A program made the position numbers and the translations under genes. Shown here one piece after another: positions 32,853 to 44,215 of a stretch of 64,000 nt of DNA; within the stretch, counting starts at the first letter, position 1, and every line of letters starts with the position of its first letter. The DNA is from Catonia carolina. Its lineage: Eukaryota > Arthropoda > Insecta > Hemiptera > Achilidae. The notes under the pieces were generated by a model, which was not told the origin of the DNA, searched no databases, and saw only the letters and a list, made by a program, of their open reading frames with translations. The stretch covers positions 92,792,469-92,856,468 of the forward strand of contig JAQMRL010000003.1 in NCBI GenBank assembly GCA_035578175.1, given 5' to 3'.

Positions 32853-34718
32853 AATCGCCAACCAATAGAATCGCCAACCGTCTGAAGAAAGAATTAGCCA
32901 GATTAAAAGCAGAGCATTTTGAGACTTTTTTAACATCGATGAATGAAAGCACAGACTCACTATGGCGGACATCTAAGAAGCTTTTACAACACCGAAGTGT
33001 TTCTTTGCCACTGAGAAATCCAGATGATACTTGGGCGAAAACGGAAAACGAGAAAGCTACTCTCTTTGCGACTCATCTAACCAGTGTATTCAAACCACAC
33101 GAAGATGTGCAGGACGTGAATTTTATACAAACCGTCGATGAAGAACTGCAGTCACCTCTCCAGCTTTCACTGCCTCCACAACCATTTACGATCAATGATG
33201 TCGAAAAGGCAGTACAACGGCTGCCAAAGAGAAAATCGCCGGGATTTGATCTCATTACATCTGAGATACTGCAACACCTACCGAGAAACGGCTTACGCTT
33301 TTTACTACTATTATCCAATGCAGTCCTTCGTGTGGCGTATGTTCCTGGACAATGGAAATTCTCTGTAGTTAAGCTTTTCTTGAAGCCCGGAAAGCCGTAT
33401 TACCTGCCTTCATCCTACCGTCCTATCAGTCTCCTTCCGACGACAGGAAAATTATTCGAACGCCTCTTACTACCACGCTTGCAGATACAATGTGAAGACG
33501 CCAACATTATTCCATCTCATCAATTTGGATTTTGGCCGCTATATTCGACGATACAACAACTGCACCGAGTTGTGGACTTCATTTCGGAGGGTCTAGAAAG
33601 GAAAGAGTATGTCACTGGCATTTTCTTGGATATCAGCTCCGCGTTCGACAAAGTATGGCATGATGGACTACTATTTAAATTGAAAAGTGTTTTAAGTGAC
33701 TCGTACTATTTGGTTGTAAAATCATTTTTAGAGCATAGATTCTTTGAAGTCCAGCACGGTACTGCTTACTCTGAGCTGCACAAAATTAACGCCGGAGTAC
33801 CCCAAGGGGCAATACTATCCCCATTTTTATATAGCGTATTTGCATCGGATATGCCTATTTTGGACACATCGGTAACCGCGACGTATGCTGACGACACAGC
33901 AATTCTTGTACGGGAAAAGGGCGCGGATGAGGCTTCCAGGTTAGTACAGCGACATCTTTTATTAATACAGGACTGGCTTACCCGTTGGCGTATTAAGGTG
34001 AACCCAGTTAAGTCAACACAGGTTACGTTTACCTTACGACGTCAAACTTGTCCACCTGTGATGCTGAATAACGTTCATATCCCCCAAGCCAGAGTGGTGC
34101 GGTATCTTGGTTTGTGGCTTGACAGACGACTAACTTGGAAGCATCATCTGCGTACTAAACGTTTAGAACTTAACCGCCGCCAGAAGCTACTCTACTGCTT
34201 AATTAACCCTCGATCGAAATTGAACCTCCGCTCCAAAATTTTATTATACAAAACCCTTTTGAGACCAATCTGGACTTATGGTGTCCAGCTATTTGGAGTA
34301 GCGGCAGAGAGTAATTTAAAATCGATCCAGGCCTTTCAATCAAAATTCTTAAGACTTGCTTCTGGCGCTCCTTTTTATGTAAGCAGTAAAACCCTCCACG
34401 ACGATTTCAAAATTCCGACAGTGAAGGAGCTAACCGCGTCCTTGTATAGTAAATTTCACGAACGACTAGATGTCCATCCAAACCAACTAGCCCGTGATCT
34501 AGCTACAAGGAACTTTCCACCTGTGCGACGTCTAAGGCGAAAATGGAGTAGAGACCTCTTGGTCTAAATAACGGATAATACCCATAGTTACAAATGGAGA
34601 ATGTGCCACTGGGTACCTCTTCTCCTTAATGCGAAACTCCCCACCACCATTTAAATATCATTTACGGAAATTGTGCAGCCAATGTACAGTACCGTAATAA
34701 AAATTCAAGACAAAAAAA
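32853..34718 (+). mobile_element. 5'-truncated Jockey-like non-LTR retrotransposon
   Basis: Flanked by AGTCTCGTTATT (32841-32852) and AGTCCCGTTATT (34719-34730), a 12-bp target-site duplication with one mismatch. It ends in a short poly-A (CAAAAAAAA) after a ~140-bp 3' untranslated region. The 5' part, including ORF1 and the endonuclease, is absent. Confidence 0.87.
32855..34567 (+). CDS. Reverse transcriptase of the Jockey-like element, partial
   Basis: Open from the truncation point; first ATG at 32939, giving 542 residues. RT motifs: YRPISLL near 160, FLDISSAFDKVWH with the first catalytic Asp near 231, GVPQGAILSPF near 286, and YADD at 316-319. The position usually read as GFR in HQFGFR is FGFW, one change at a conserved site. 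The thumb and a C-terminal region ending RRLRRKWSRDLLV follow. No stop or frameshift over 1.7 kb, so insertion is recent compared with its relatives at 51.5 and 54.2 kb. The enzyme would copy element RNA at a nicked target, but this copy lacks the endonuclease. Confidence 0.92.
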   Translation, partial: SPTNRIANRLKKELARLKAEHFETFLTSMNESTDSLWRTSKKLLQHRSVSLPLRNPDDTWAKTENEKATLFATHLTSVFKPHEDVQDVNFIQTVDEELQSPLQLSLPPQPFTINDVEKAVQRLPKRKSPGFDLITSEILQHLPRNGLRFLLLLSNAVLRVAYVPGQWKFSVVKLFLKPGKPYYLPSSYRPISLLPTTGKLFERLLLPRLQIQCEDANIIPSHQFGFWPLYSTIQQLHRVVDFISEGLERKEYVTGIFLDISSAFDKVWHDGLLFKLKSVLSDSYYLVVKSFLEHRFFEVQHGTAYSELHKINAGVPQGAILSPFLYSVFASDMPILDTSVTATYADDTAILVREKGADEASRLVQRHLLLIQDWLTRWRIKVNPVKSTQVTFTLRRQTCPPVMLNNVHIPQARVVRYLGLWLDRRLTWKHHLRTKRLELNRRQKLLYCLINPRSKLNLRSKILLYKTLLRPIWTYGVQLFGVAAESNLKSIQAFQSKFLRLASGAPFYVSSKTLHDDFKIPTVKELTASLYSKFHERLDVHPNQLARDLATRNFPPVRRLRRKWSRDLLV

Positions 34719-34748
34719 AGTCCCGTTATTTAATAGCCACACATCGTA

Positions 34749-37700
34749 AAATCTACATAATCTTAAACAGATTATCTTACATAGATTGATCTCATATATA
34801 GAGCAACGAGAGTTTACCACTTGTGATGTTCTCAATCAAGACGAAAACAGGACATTAAACATGTACATCATAAATATTGCTGGTTATATAAATATACAGT
34901 TGTTACTAAAGAAGTACAAAAAAATTCGATAATTTGTTTGAAGCTAATTTAATTTAATTTTCCAACTTTGCAATGCCAACTAGAAAAAATTTTCAGTGTA
35001 GTATTAAGTAAAGAAAACCTACGTTAATGTCTTAGAGGAGAAAATCAGTCATAGATAGTACTCCAGATGATAAAAAAGAAATTTAAAATGTATGAATTAC
35101 ATTTTAATTATATTTATAGTTATTAATAGTGTTTGTTTTAATGTATTATGTCTGCTCCATAAGCGTTTAAATAGTCTTAGTGCGATTCTGGTAAATCGGA
35201 AGAAGTTGTGTTGCGTATTAAGGAATCATTATGATTTTGAAGTTTGTCTCTGAACCTACGGTACACTTTTCGAAATTTTTCATTGACGCAAGGGACATAA
35301 ATCTTCGTGTAGTGATTTATTGGATACATAATTTGTGGAATTAGTAACGAGTCGCAATAATTTGCTCTGGAAACACTACATTCGTGAAATGACTTTAGGC
35401 TTTGCTGCACCACAAATTTGACTTTCAAACATCCAAATTATTGCCTTGTACGCCAAGGGTTTCAAAGTAATGGGTGGTTTTGTTGAAAAGACTGTATAAC
35501 TTTTTCAGTTTGTCATTTTGTAATTAGAAATTGACTCAAGAATTTACTTTTAAACTATTTCTAACCAATTTTTGTTTCTGCAAAATAGGAAATCTTAAGT
35601 ATCACAGTGACAAAATTAATAGACAAGATAAATCGTGTATCAGAGATATTTTGAAGAAATTTCAGTATGATAGTTTTCACTACGGAGTTATTCCTTCATT
35701 TAAAATACTTTTTAACAAAATATGAAATACACCATGAGTTCTGTAATTGAAATAGTTATATAAAAACTTGTATTAAAATTACAATGCTCTTTATTTTTAG
35801 CAAAATGTCAATACAAAATATTTTCCTGTAATAAGTTTGTTAGTATGAACTGTTTAAAAAGGATTAAACTATAATTACAACTCAGTGACCGGTAAAACTA
35901 TTAATTACAGTTCCGTCAACCATTATCAACAGTGATTTTGCATTATCCATCAGTTTATAGCGGACTTTACCAATAAAGTCAATAATCTAACACATACCCT
36001 AATTAAACTGTCCCTTCTCTACAACCCCAACCTCGTACCTTATTTGGGTAGCCCTATAACCTCCTCTGGTGCTATTTCTTAGTCTTATGTCTTATGATAA
36101 GAACATTTCTCGTCCTTTTTATTTTATTTTTAAGAGTGGACATTATATATTTACATTTTTGTAAAAACAAGTAAATTAACGGTAAATTGAATAACATTTC
36201 TGACTAATATTCAAGCAGTACTTCATTTTCCTCTTTTTGTGACAAATTTAGATGCTATATTCATTCTAGAGAACTTTCATTTTCATCAGAAACGAGAACA
36301 ACTAGACTTAAAATTTAACCCTAATTCTATCAGCTACTTGTAATAAAATCAAAATTATCACTTCAAAACAAACTTTTCATTTTCAGTCGAAAGTCCTTTA
36401 AGCTCTAACAGGTGTCCTCTGAAACAAACAAACCACCCTATTCACAACGATTTATTTCTTTTACAGTCAAAGATATTTATTTTCAAAATTTATTTTAGCT
36501 TAAAACTTTAATTTGGTTCAAAATTAAGGCTAAAACAGAGATATCAAACCACTTATTTGTTCAGGAAATTAAATTCCTATGTTTTCAAAATTTGATTTCA
36601 TTATAATTTTTACATAAACAGTTTTTGTTTTTCTTTTGTAAACGTACCTTCAATGGGAGTTATTTTTAATGTCAACGTTTCTTTTCATTACGAGTACACT
36701 TTTTAAATTAGGCTGCTAAATATACAGAAGAGACTGCCCTAATGACCCAGCACAAGAAGGAACTGCAGTGCTTACATGAACAAATCTAATTTACAATAAA
36801 CATTCCAACACAGCCAACATTTTCCTTTAGTCTACAGCTATACAGGTAACTATACAATTCCAGCATTTAAAATTACATTACAAAACAATTTATATTGCTC
36901 TGCTAGATTTTGAATTAATTTTAATATGTTTAAATCATTTTTCGAAACTTTAGGTCATAAATTCATAGCAAGAAGTGGATTTAACTCTTAACATCTTCTA
37001 TGGGGCAGTAGGTTTATTACAACACGAGGCCGCAATCTTCACGCTGTTGTTCAAAACGAACGATTTAATAATTATTTTCACTACTAATGTAATACCAATC
37101 TACTAGCTGGCTAATCCAAATAAAATACCTGGCCTACTAGATTTCCTTATGTACCTAGGTGTGAACTCTCTGTTGAATGCTGTCGATTCCCTACTTGATT
37201 TTTCTGAAAACAATTCTCCAGTATTACTAATACTTGGTATTAAAAAAATCAATTTTATCTGTCTTTCGCTAACATCGGGGCTGATGGACTGGGAATCTTT
37301 CAAAAATTCTGTTTATTAAGTTTTATTTCAAATAGTATCGAAACTCTTAAAGTTCAAAAGATTTTCAAATATTAAAAAAAACTTTTCCAGTCCAGATCTT
37401 CTTTAATAGCATCCATTTAAATCAATATCAAAACTCTGTGAAGTCTATGCACATGATTCAGTTTTTATCATGTTAATAGTGCGTACTGGTCGATATTGTA
37501 TTTTGTTTACTTCAGATTGTTACTGTAGATTTCATTATATAATATAAGATCGTGCAGTTTTCATTCATTGAAAGTTTGCTTCTTATATGATCAATTTTTA
37601 TAGTTAGATAATTTTTAATTTTAAAAAATTTATTTTTATTATTTTATTTTTTTAAATATAGGTGTCTGTTATTTACCAGTGTAGGTATTTATATAATAAA

Positions 37701-38727
37701 AAACTGAATTGTAAAATTACTTAACAATAGTATTTTATTCCTTCACAACTCATTAAGAATAAAACTATATCAAAATATTTAAGTCTGTTAAGTGGTTTCA
37801 AAACTCTCTGAAGTCCAATTTTTTCTAAATTCCGTGGTTATTTCAAAGAATTGCATGTAAAATTGATATTAAAATTACATTGTATGACGGACCAAGAAAA
37901 ATAAAACACTCGTGAGTTCTCCCTTTGTTTTATTTATCAAAGTTTTTTGTTTACAACCGAAATTCTTCCTAAGTGGACTTCATGGGTTTTTATTTTGATC
38001 TACTAATTTATACATAATAATAATACTTCAAATTAAAATTCATCAAAATTTGAGCTAATATAAAAGCTTGTTGATATAAAACTATAAAACAATTATTTAT
38101 AATCATATTTTAGTCTATTGTTTTATTTCATTGCTAAATAAGTGGCCGTTGAAAATATTAACGTAACTCTCAAAAATTTACCGTCGCAATTGACTTTCTT
38201 TCTGATCTAAATCTTTTCTATCTCGGTTTCTATTGTGTTGAGGAGTATCATTGTATGTTACTATGTCGAACTTGGTATAATGTACTTCCTTTCTTTTCTA
38301 TTCAAACTTTCACTTGATTTGCCAAATGGTTCCGCTCTAGTAAAAATCTATTAATTTAAAAAAAGTCATTACTTTCTGACAAAAGTCATTTGTACCTGTA
38401 TCACTATTGTTTAGTTATCTCGTTGCCTTATCATTAATTCAACCGGACATAATTGAAATCACTGAACGATTAACTCAATTCAGTGTTGTTTTTTTTTCAA
38501 TCAACGCAAAATATAGGTAAATATTTCTTATAGAAAAATTTTTACCAATTACAAGTGTAAAAATCTACTCTATACAATAATATTTAGCTGATATTACCCA
38601 CCAGAAAAACATAACATCATTTTCAAGTAAAAGAACTAAAGGTACTCTTGTCATCTGGTTGGAGATATATTCGACCTTTGTTCCACGTATTTAAATGTAA
38701 ACAGCAGTTATACGGGATAATTAGCCT
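34749..38727. other. Long unassigned AT-rich stretch
   Basis: Nearly 4 kb. Short ORFs at 35177-35428 (minus), 35531-35725 (plus) and 37103-37303 (minus) have no motif I recognise. No repeat family of this window was found in it. Confidence 0.35.
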
Positions 38728-39177
38728 ACGCTTAGTCATGGGACGAATAAATTTTTTTCTTAATCGAATAATTTTTCGAAAAAAACATTTTATTCGAATG
38801 AAGCTGCTTACACGCTGTATGAATGTTATCGGAAGAGTACTATTCAGAACCCCGACACACGAAGTTATTCGAATAAATGATGTCTCCTCGTATTATAAAC
38901 ACATCGTAAAAGTACACTCTGCAGCATAATTTAGTCTTCCGTCTTCCTCTCACCCGTGTGACTTATTCCATCCTCTACCGTGTTTCTCTGTTTTTTGAAG
39001 CCCAAACCCTGCCCGTACTACTTCTTTCTCTAATTGAGACACCATCCGCAGAAACAAACATAATAAACCATGAAATGGCGGTTTTTAGGCGCATTAAACG
39101 TGTTAAATTTATTCTTTTTTCACAGGCCTGTTATTATTATATAGTAATATTAATAATATATAATAATAATACTGTTT

Positions 39178-39181
39178 ATTA

Positions 39182-39224
<43 letters not shown>
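39178..39224. repeat. (TTA)n microsatellite
   Basis: About 15 TTA units. Confidence 0.93.
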
Positions 39225-39354
39225 GACTGATGATAAATTAGATCAGTAATATTATTTTACTTTATTGAACAACTGAAGTATTCGGAGGCCTGTAAAATGT
39301 GGTTTGTGAGTTTTATTCGTTCACCTTTATTCAATTTATTTTAAATAGTAGAAT

Positions 39355-39985
39355 AATAAAAGTAGTTTCGACGAAAAAAACAAAGGTAATGGCATTCGGG
39401 GGGAAGGAGCCAATCAGAAGCAAAATTGTTATAGATAATAATATTTTGGAACAGGTCTCCCACTTTCAGTATCTATGTTGCAACATTACATACCAACAGG
39501 ATAAAGATGCTTACAATAAGATGCACCAATTTCAGCAAATATACGAAACTATCCACCACACTTTAAAAAATAGCACCAGCAAAAACACGAGGGTGAGATT
39601 TTATATAACATTAGCAGTGCCGACTCTACTTTATAGCAGTGAAACTTGGGTGCCATCAAAGCGAGAAGAGAGTAGATTGCAAGCATCTGAAATGAAATCT
39701 CTTCGACATAAGTATGGGTGTAGTAGAGAAGGTCATTACAAGAATACCGAGATAAGGAAAGAACTCAACATCTTCTCTACAAACAACAAGGTATCCCAGA
39801 ACAGAATGCAGTGGTTAGAGCATGTAAACAGAATGCGGGAGTATAGGATACCTAAGCAGACACTAGGCTATAAGCCGGAGGGCAGGAAAGAACGAGGGCG
39901 CCCGAGAAAGAGGTGGGCAGGTTTAAGAGGTTCGGAACAGGCAGAGATGCCTAATCCTTGAAAGGCAGAAGAAGAAGCAGAAAGA
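39355..39985 (+). pseudogene. RTE-type LINE reverse transcriptase C-terminus, open to the stop
   Basis: An uninterrupted frame (ORF 39299-39961, 220 residues) starts to resemble RTE-type proteins at KKTKVMAFGGKEPIRSKIVI. It continues through EQVSHFQYLCCNITY, VPTLLYSSETWVPSK, LQASEMKSLRHKYG and ends GRKERGRPRKRW. Those are the usual blocks after the RT core in insect endonuclease-RT LINEs. The 3' end GGAACAGGCAGAGATGCC TAATCCTTG is followed by a GAAGAAGAAG tail. The RT core and endonuclease are missing; expected G in YLGC is changed to C. Confidence 0.85.
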
Positions 39986-40035
39986 CAATTATTCGAATAA
40001 TTGAATAATTGTTATTTGAATAGCCCATCACTAAA

Positions 40036-41589
40036 GTGCTCGGCACGAAAGAAGTACTCTGTGAAGACCAGTTCCCCTTCAACCAATTTTATAAAATTTT
40101 CTATTTACATCACAAGTCTATTTCCGTTTTATTTGTAATTAATAAATTCAAGAGTCTACTAAACTAGTCACAATGCTGTTGTTAAAATACATAGTTTAGT
40201 TGGAAAATGATTTCCCTATCTTCAGGTGGAGCCAAAATAGCACTTTATTTTAAATATCCACCATATTAAAACGAAAAATGAGATTTTACTTTTTAAATGT
40301 TCACATTGCAGAAAAATGTGATCTTTAACATACTTAAACCCCGGTTTTTTATGTAAATCCTGGATAAAGTAACAGACGTTTAAAATCACTCAACAAAAAA
40401 CCGGCTAAGAACTGGCTACTTTTTATGCGCAAATTGCTGTATCTCCAACAAATTTAAAACAATTTAAGTTAAACGAATAAATGCTTAAAATCACAGGCTT
40501 TAGTTTGCTGCAGCGTTATCATTACTCCGTTTGGTCGTTTTTGAAATAAAGCTCTTCAAACACAACGGACTTCATTCGTGGCGGGCACTATAATTGCGTC
40601 TGTATACTATAAATAAGGCTTGGTATAAAATCGAAGTAAGATGCCTTTAATTGTTTCACCTAAGTTTAACATAAAAAATATTGATACAAATAATTTCTTG
40701 GTTTGTTTTAACTTTAGGAAGGATATTGTTATTTGTTCACCTACGTAAGGTAAAATCCAGTTGGTTTACCGTAGGCCTACATGTAATATTCAACTGAGAA
40801 ATATCGTTGCAAATAATTACGCCAAACGACTGTTTTTTAAAGCTACGTTATACTTCCTACGTTAAAGTCCTACGTTTATACTTCTCCGTATTTTCGATTT
40901 CTTCATTAAAGTCACAGTCAACGCAAAAACAAAAACCAGTTATTTTAGAACAGCTCTGAAATTTTAGAGATTTTTCAACGGAGAAAGTTCTTAGAAATTA
41001 TCAGTTTTTTAGGATTTATTAATTATACCGATTTTGTAAAATTAAAGTTTTTCAACTTTTGTAATTCATTTTATTTTGCCTTGTACACATTTTTTACATT
41101 GTCACTTCTTGTGACTCATGTTATTTTCTTTTTTAATTTTTAGATATCTTTTTGTTTCTATTATTTAATTTTGATTTTTTTATTAATTTCCCTATTTAAT
41201 ATTCTTGTAGTATGTACACATTATTCAATTCGTTTTTTTTTTTTAATGTTGAATGTTCATATATTTCATTAATTCTTTACTTTTTTGTGTCCACTCTTTG
41301 ATACATTCACTGGAACGTTTTCTCACAAAAACCTTTTGCTATTTGTTTTACGTTATGTATTTGTCTAAAACTTAAGTTTTTTTTTATTTTACCATGTTAA
41401 TTCTTTTATTAATATTTTTTCATACTTATTTCATTTTGTTTGTCATATTGTTTGGTTTGAATTTAAAATTATTACTGTTCTTGTGATATCTACTATAATT
41501 TTTTAATACAAATTAACCATTCTATATTTCATGTTTGTTCTTGTATTTTAATAATATGTTTTCTTTGTATTCAGTCTTTAAAATATCTA

Positions 41590-41624
<35 letters not shown>

Positions 41625-43430
41625 TTTAATGAGATTTTAATATTTTATTTTCATGCCATTTGCATTTTTTTTAGTTTTAAGCATGTTTACTGGTTATACT
41701 CAATTGTATATTTTCATAATAAAGGATCAAAGTCAAAAAAAAAGTTTAAATGGTAAAAACTATTTAGAATCACTCTTTTTATGCTCTAAAACAAATAAAT
41801 TTTTTTGAAACAAATAAATTTTTTTTAAAACAAATAAAGTTGCAACTTTGTTAAAGTTATCTAGTGATATTAAATAAAAACGTTACATCCCAGTAAAGTG
41901 AAACTTATTAACAAATATTTAGCCCACTTTATAACAGTGGGAGAAGGTATTTTTTAAAAATTTCACGTAAAATGCACTGTTGAAAATGTTAATAAATTTT
42001 GACATTGCAGTAACGTAAATAAAACTCTAGTTAAACTACATCGGGGTACTTTTACTAACCATTTTTGAAGTTTATAAATAGGTACTTTTTTTTAAACTCC
42101 AACTAATTAAAAGATCGTTGCAATAAAGTGGTACTAGTGCTAGTTGCAAGATTCAAGAGGCACTGCGTCTCAACGCTGACAAAAGATATTGATGAATAGT
42201 CAATGAAATTCTAGGATACGTGATTTGATTTCATTCTTTTAAATTAATTTATTTACTCCATGTTACCTTTCTCAATAACTTTTATCAAGGGTTCAATATC
42301 CGATAAATTGAATGAATAATTTTATGCAGTTGTTATTAACAAAGTTTATATAACTTTATATTCAACATTCAACTATTTTTACTATATTAAATTATGTTTT
42401 TAATTATGCATTTATTTAAAGTCACATCAACAACGGGGTTAGAGCGACTGCGATACAAAATTGTATAAATATTTACATTGGCTGGATTAATTATATAAAT
42501 TGAATGAAAAACAATAAAGATAAAATAAAATTATGGTTACGGAATCTAAAATTATTAAAATATATATTTTAATAGACAAAATAGAATTTATTAATATTAT
42601 TAAATTTATTATATTATATTTTTATATTTAATATAATAATTAAAATTGATTAATCAAATAAACTTTACATTTTAAAATTATGTGAATTGATACGGGCTGT
42701 TGTTAAATAGAAGTATGTACATTTTGTCAGAGTTGATACGTATAGATATCAATGTGATATTTTTGAGTGACTAATTCTTAGCAGTGTTACAATGAATTGA
42801 ACCATTTAGTTGTGAAATTTAGCTCTCTGGACTTCGAAGGTATACTGTTGAATCTGATACAGTGTTTTTGGTGGTTGGTTTGTCTATCTAGCGTTCCTGA
42901 TTGAAGAATCTGCAAAAATTATGATGAGTAAAGATATTGTGACACTTATTGCATTTTAGAATCTGGGTAAAATAAATAACTAATAAACTATCGTTTAAAA
43001 TTATAAGTATTTATTAGAAACTACAAATTAAAAATAATAATCTTACTTCAATCTGCTAATAAATTACAATTACTACAATCAAGATACTTATAATAAATAG
43101 TAAACTAATTATAATAAGTTAATGACGTTAAATGAGCTTAGCTGGTAACGAAATACACTCAGTTAAACTAAATACTACTCACAACCAATCATAGTTTACC
43201 GATGTTTACAGTACGATGGACCTTCTCACAAACGTAACTGTTACACAGTATCCAATTGGATTCAACTATACAATTCACTCACTGAATGACAAATACTAAC
43301 TTGCCCGTAAGACCATCATGGCCCCTTTAAATACCTAACTCACCACCATTCTAGATTAACTGAGATTTTTCTATGTAATAATAAAATACAAAGTCTTTTT
43401 GTCGGTTTCTAAAAAGTAAACACAAATTAG
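40036..43430. other. Unassigned AT-rich stretch
   Basis: About 3.4 kb. Contains T-rich sequence (41040-41760), a TA microsatellite and a short SINE-B-like end at 42417-42455 (AAGTCACATCAACAACGGGG, the reverse of GTTGATGCGACTT). No gene recognised. Confidence 0.35.
41597..41622. repeat. (TA)n microsatellite
   Basis: About 13 TA units. Confidence 0.93.
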
Positions 43431-43491
43431 GATGGGATTGTCGCCAACCGGAGCCGACGACCTGTGCCTGAACCTTGCTTGCAAAATTGGT

Positions 43492-43600
43492 GACCCTAAA
43501 ACGGGCCGTTTGATTGGTTGGGGGTCCTGAAAAAGACCGTTGTGGTTTGGTGGCCCTGAAAAGGACTGGGTGAGCTTTGCTGTTAGCCCTGAAAAGGGCC
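43492..43600 (-). repeat. Four tandem histone-3'-end-like stem-loops
   Basis: On the minus strand, 16-mers at 43585-43600, 43552-43567, 43523-43538 and 43492-43507 read GGCCCTTTTCAGGGCT, AGTCCTTTTCAGGGCC, GGTCTTTTTCAGGACC and GGCCCGTTTTAGGGTC. The consensus of metazoan histone mRNA 3' stem-loops is GGYYYUHHUHARRRCC. The 43523 copy fits at all 16 positions, two others miss one, the last misses two. Flanks also look histone-like (CAACGG before, ACCA after) in several. Spacing is 29-33 bp. On the plus strand the same units form hairpins with GAAA tetraloops. Confidence 0.75.
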
Positions 43601-43601
43601 G

Positions 43602-44045
43602 TTGAAGGTGGCCGGACGCGGTGAGCTGGCGTGTGTAGAGCGGTGTCCAAAGGGTGACGGCTCGGCTACCGGGTTCAAGCCTAGCCATTCCTCAGCGGCA
43701 GTTGGGTCCCCATTGCAGCGTGGCAGTGGGGGCCTTCAGAGCCCCATAGTGTCGAGTCGGCGTAGGGCGTCGGCCGATATCGTGGCCGAGGCGGTTCCCT
43801 CCGGGTCTACGCTGACCTCTGTCTTCACCGTGTTGTCAGCCGGCACGCACGGACTTCCATCGGCTGACCGGTGTGGGAATGTGGCATGCACCACCGGTAG
43901 CGTCGTCCAGGGATGGCTGCGTCCGGGCTCGGCAGGACTGTTCATCTTCTTCTTGTTAGGTCTTCTTTCTTGTTCTTCCGTTGTGGGTAGGGATAATATT
44001 CATTGTGCAATATGGAAAAGAACGAGGATAGTTTTCATTTCGTAG
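43602..44045 (+). other. GC-rich ORF of unknown nature
   Basis: 147 codons, GC content far above the surroundings. The product is rich in S, G and A, with a hydrophobic stretch (GLFIFFLLGLLSCSSVV) near residue 120. No domain recognised. It may be a piece of LINE ORF1 or 5' untranslated sequence. The minus strand is also open in places, which weakens the case for coding. Confidence 0.35.
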
Positions 44046-44215
44046 CAGAATGTCTAATTTTAGCTAAAATTCGAATGAATTTGTTTAGTCGAGATGCAAT
44101 GACGGAGCCTGTGTTTGAGGAGTACTTGAATGGAGAAAATTGGGTGCAGTTGGCAAAGTATTGTCGGGAAGCCTGGAATTACAGATTTTATATCGGAATT
44201 CAATTATTGATTTAA
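43990..44215 (+). pseudogene. Non-LTR retrotransposon RT C-terminus with CCHC-like finger
   Basis: The frame from TTG 44003 reads CNMEKNEDSFHFVAEC, the C-terminal cysteine-histidine finger (C..C-x7-H-x4-C) of Jockey/LOA/R1-like proteins, followed by I...IR...F and GENWVQLAKYCREAWNYRF, the usual last residues. The first cysteine of the finger and everything before it are lost. Confidence 0.72.

Larger units (their letters stand above)
31938..34746. mobile_element. Mariner element with inverted inner halves, interrupted by a Jockey-like insertion
   Basis: The left inverted repeat starts CGAGGTGTGGCTATT at 31938 and the right one ends AATAGCCACACATCG at 34746; both 34-bp repeats agree at all but one or two positions once the insertion is taken out. 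TA dinucleotides flank both ends. Inside are a minus-strand transposase part (32003-32612) and then a plus-strand copy of the 3' end (32613-32803). Both termini are therefore 3' ends and no complete transposase gene remains. A non-LTR retrotransposon (32853-34718) splits the right repeat. Confidence 0.88.
38728..40035. mobile_element. Possible hAT-like non-autonomous element with ATTCGAATAA-rich ends
   Basis: The left end TTAGTCATGGGACGAATAAA and the reverse complement of the right end (TTTAGTGATGGGCTATTCAA) agree at 10 of 11 terminal bases. Both ends are rich in TTCGAATAA-type palindromes. I do not see a clear 8-bp target duplication. The RTE fragment at 39355 and an ATT microsatellite lie inside, presumably as later insertions. 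Confidence 0.35.

Noticed and set aside
34749..38727. Exons of a host gene in the long unassigned stretch
   Set aside because: No ORF above ~85 codons, no recognised domain, and no repeated use of plausible splice sites; I cannot support a call.
43602..44045. Histone gene upstream of the stem-loops
   Set aside because: Neither strand shows H2A, H2B, H3, H4 or H1 termini next to the stem-loops, and the intervals between stem-loops (13-17 bp) are too short for genes.
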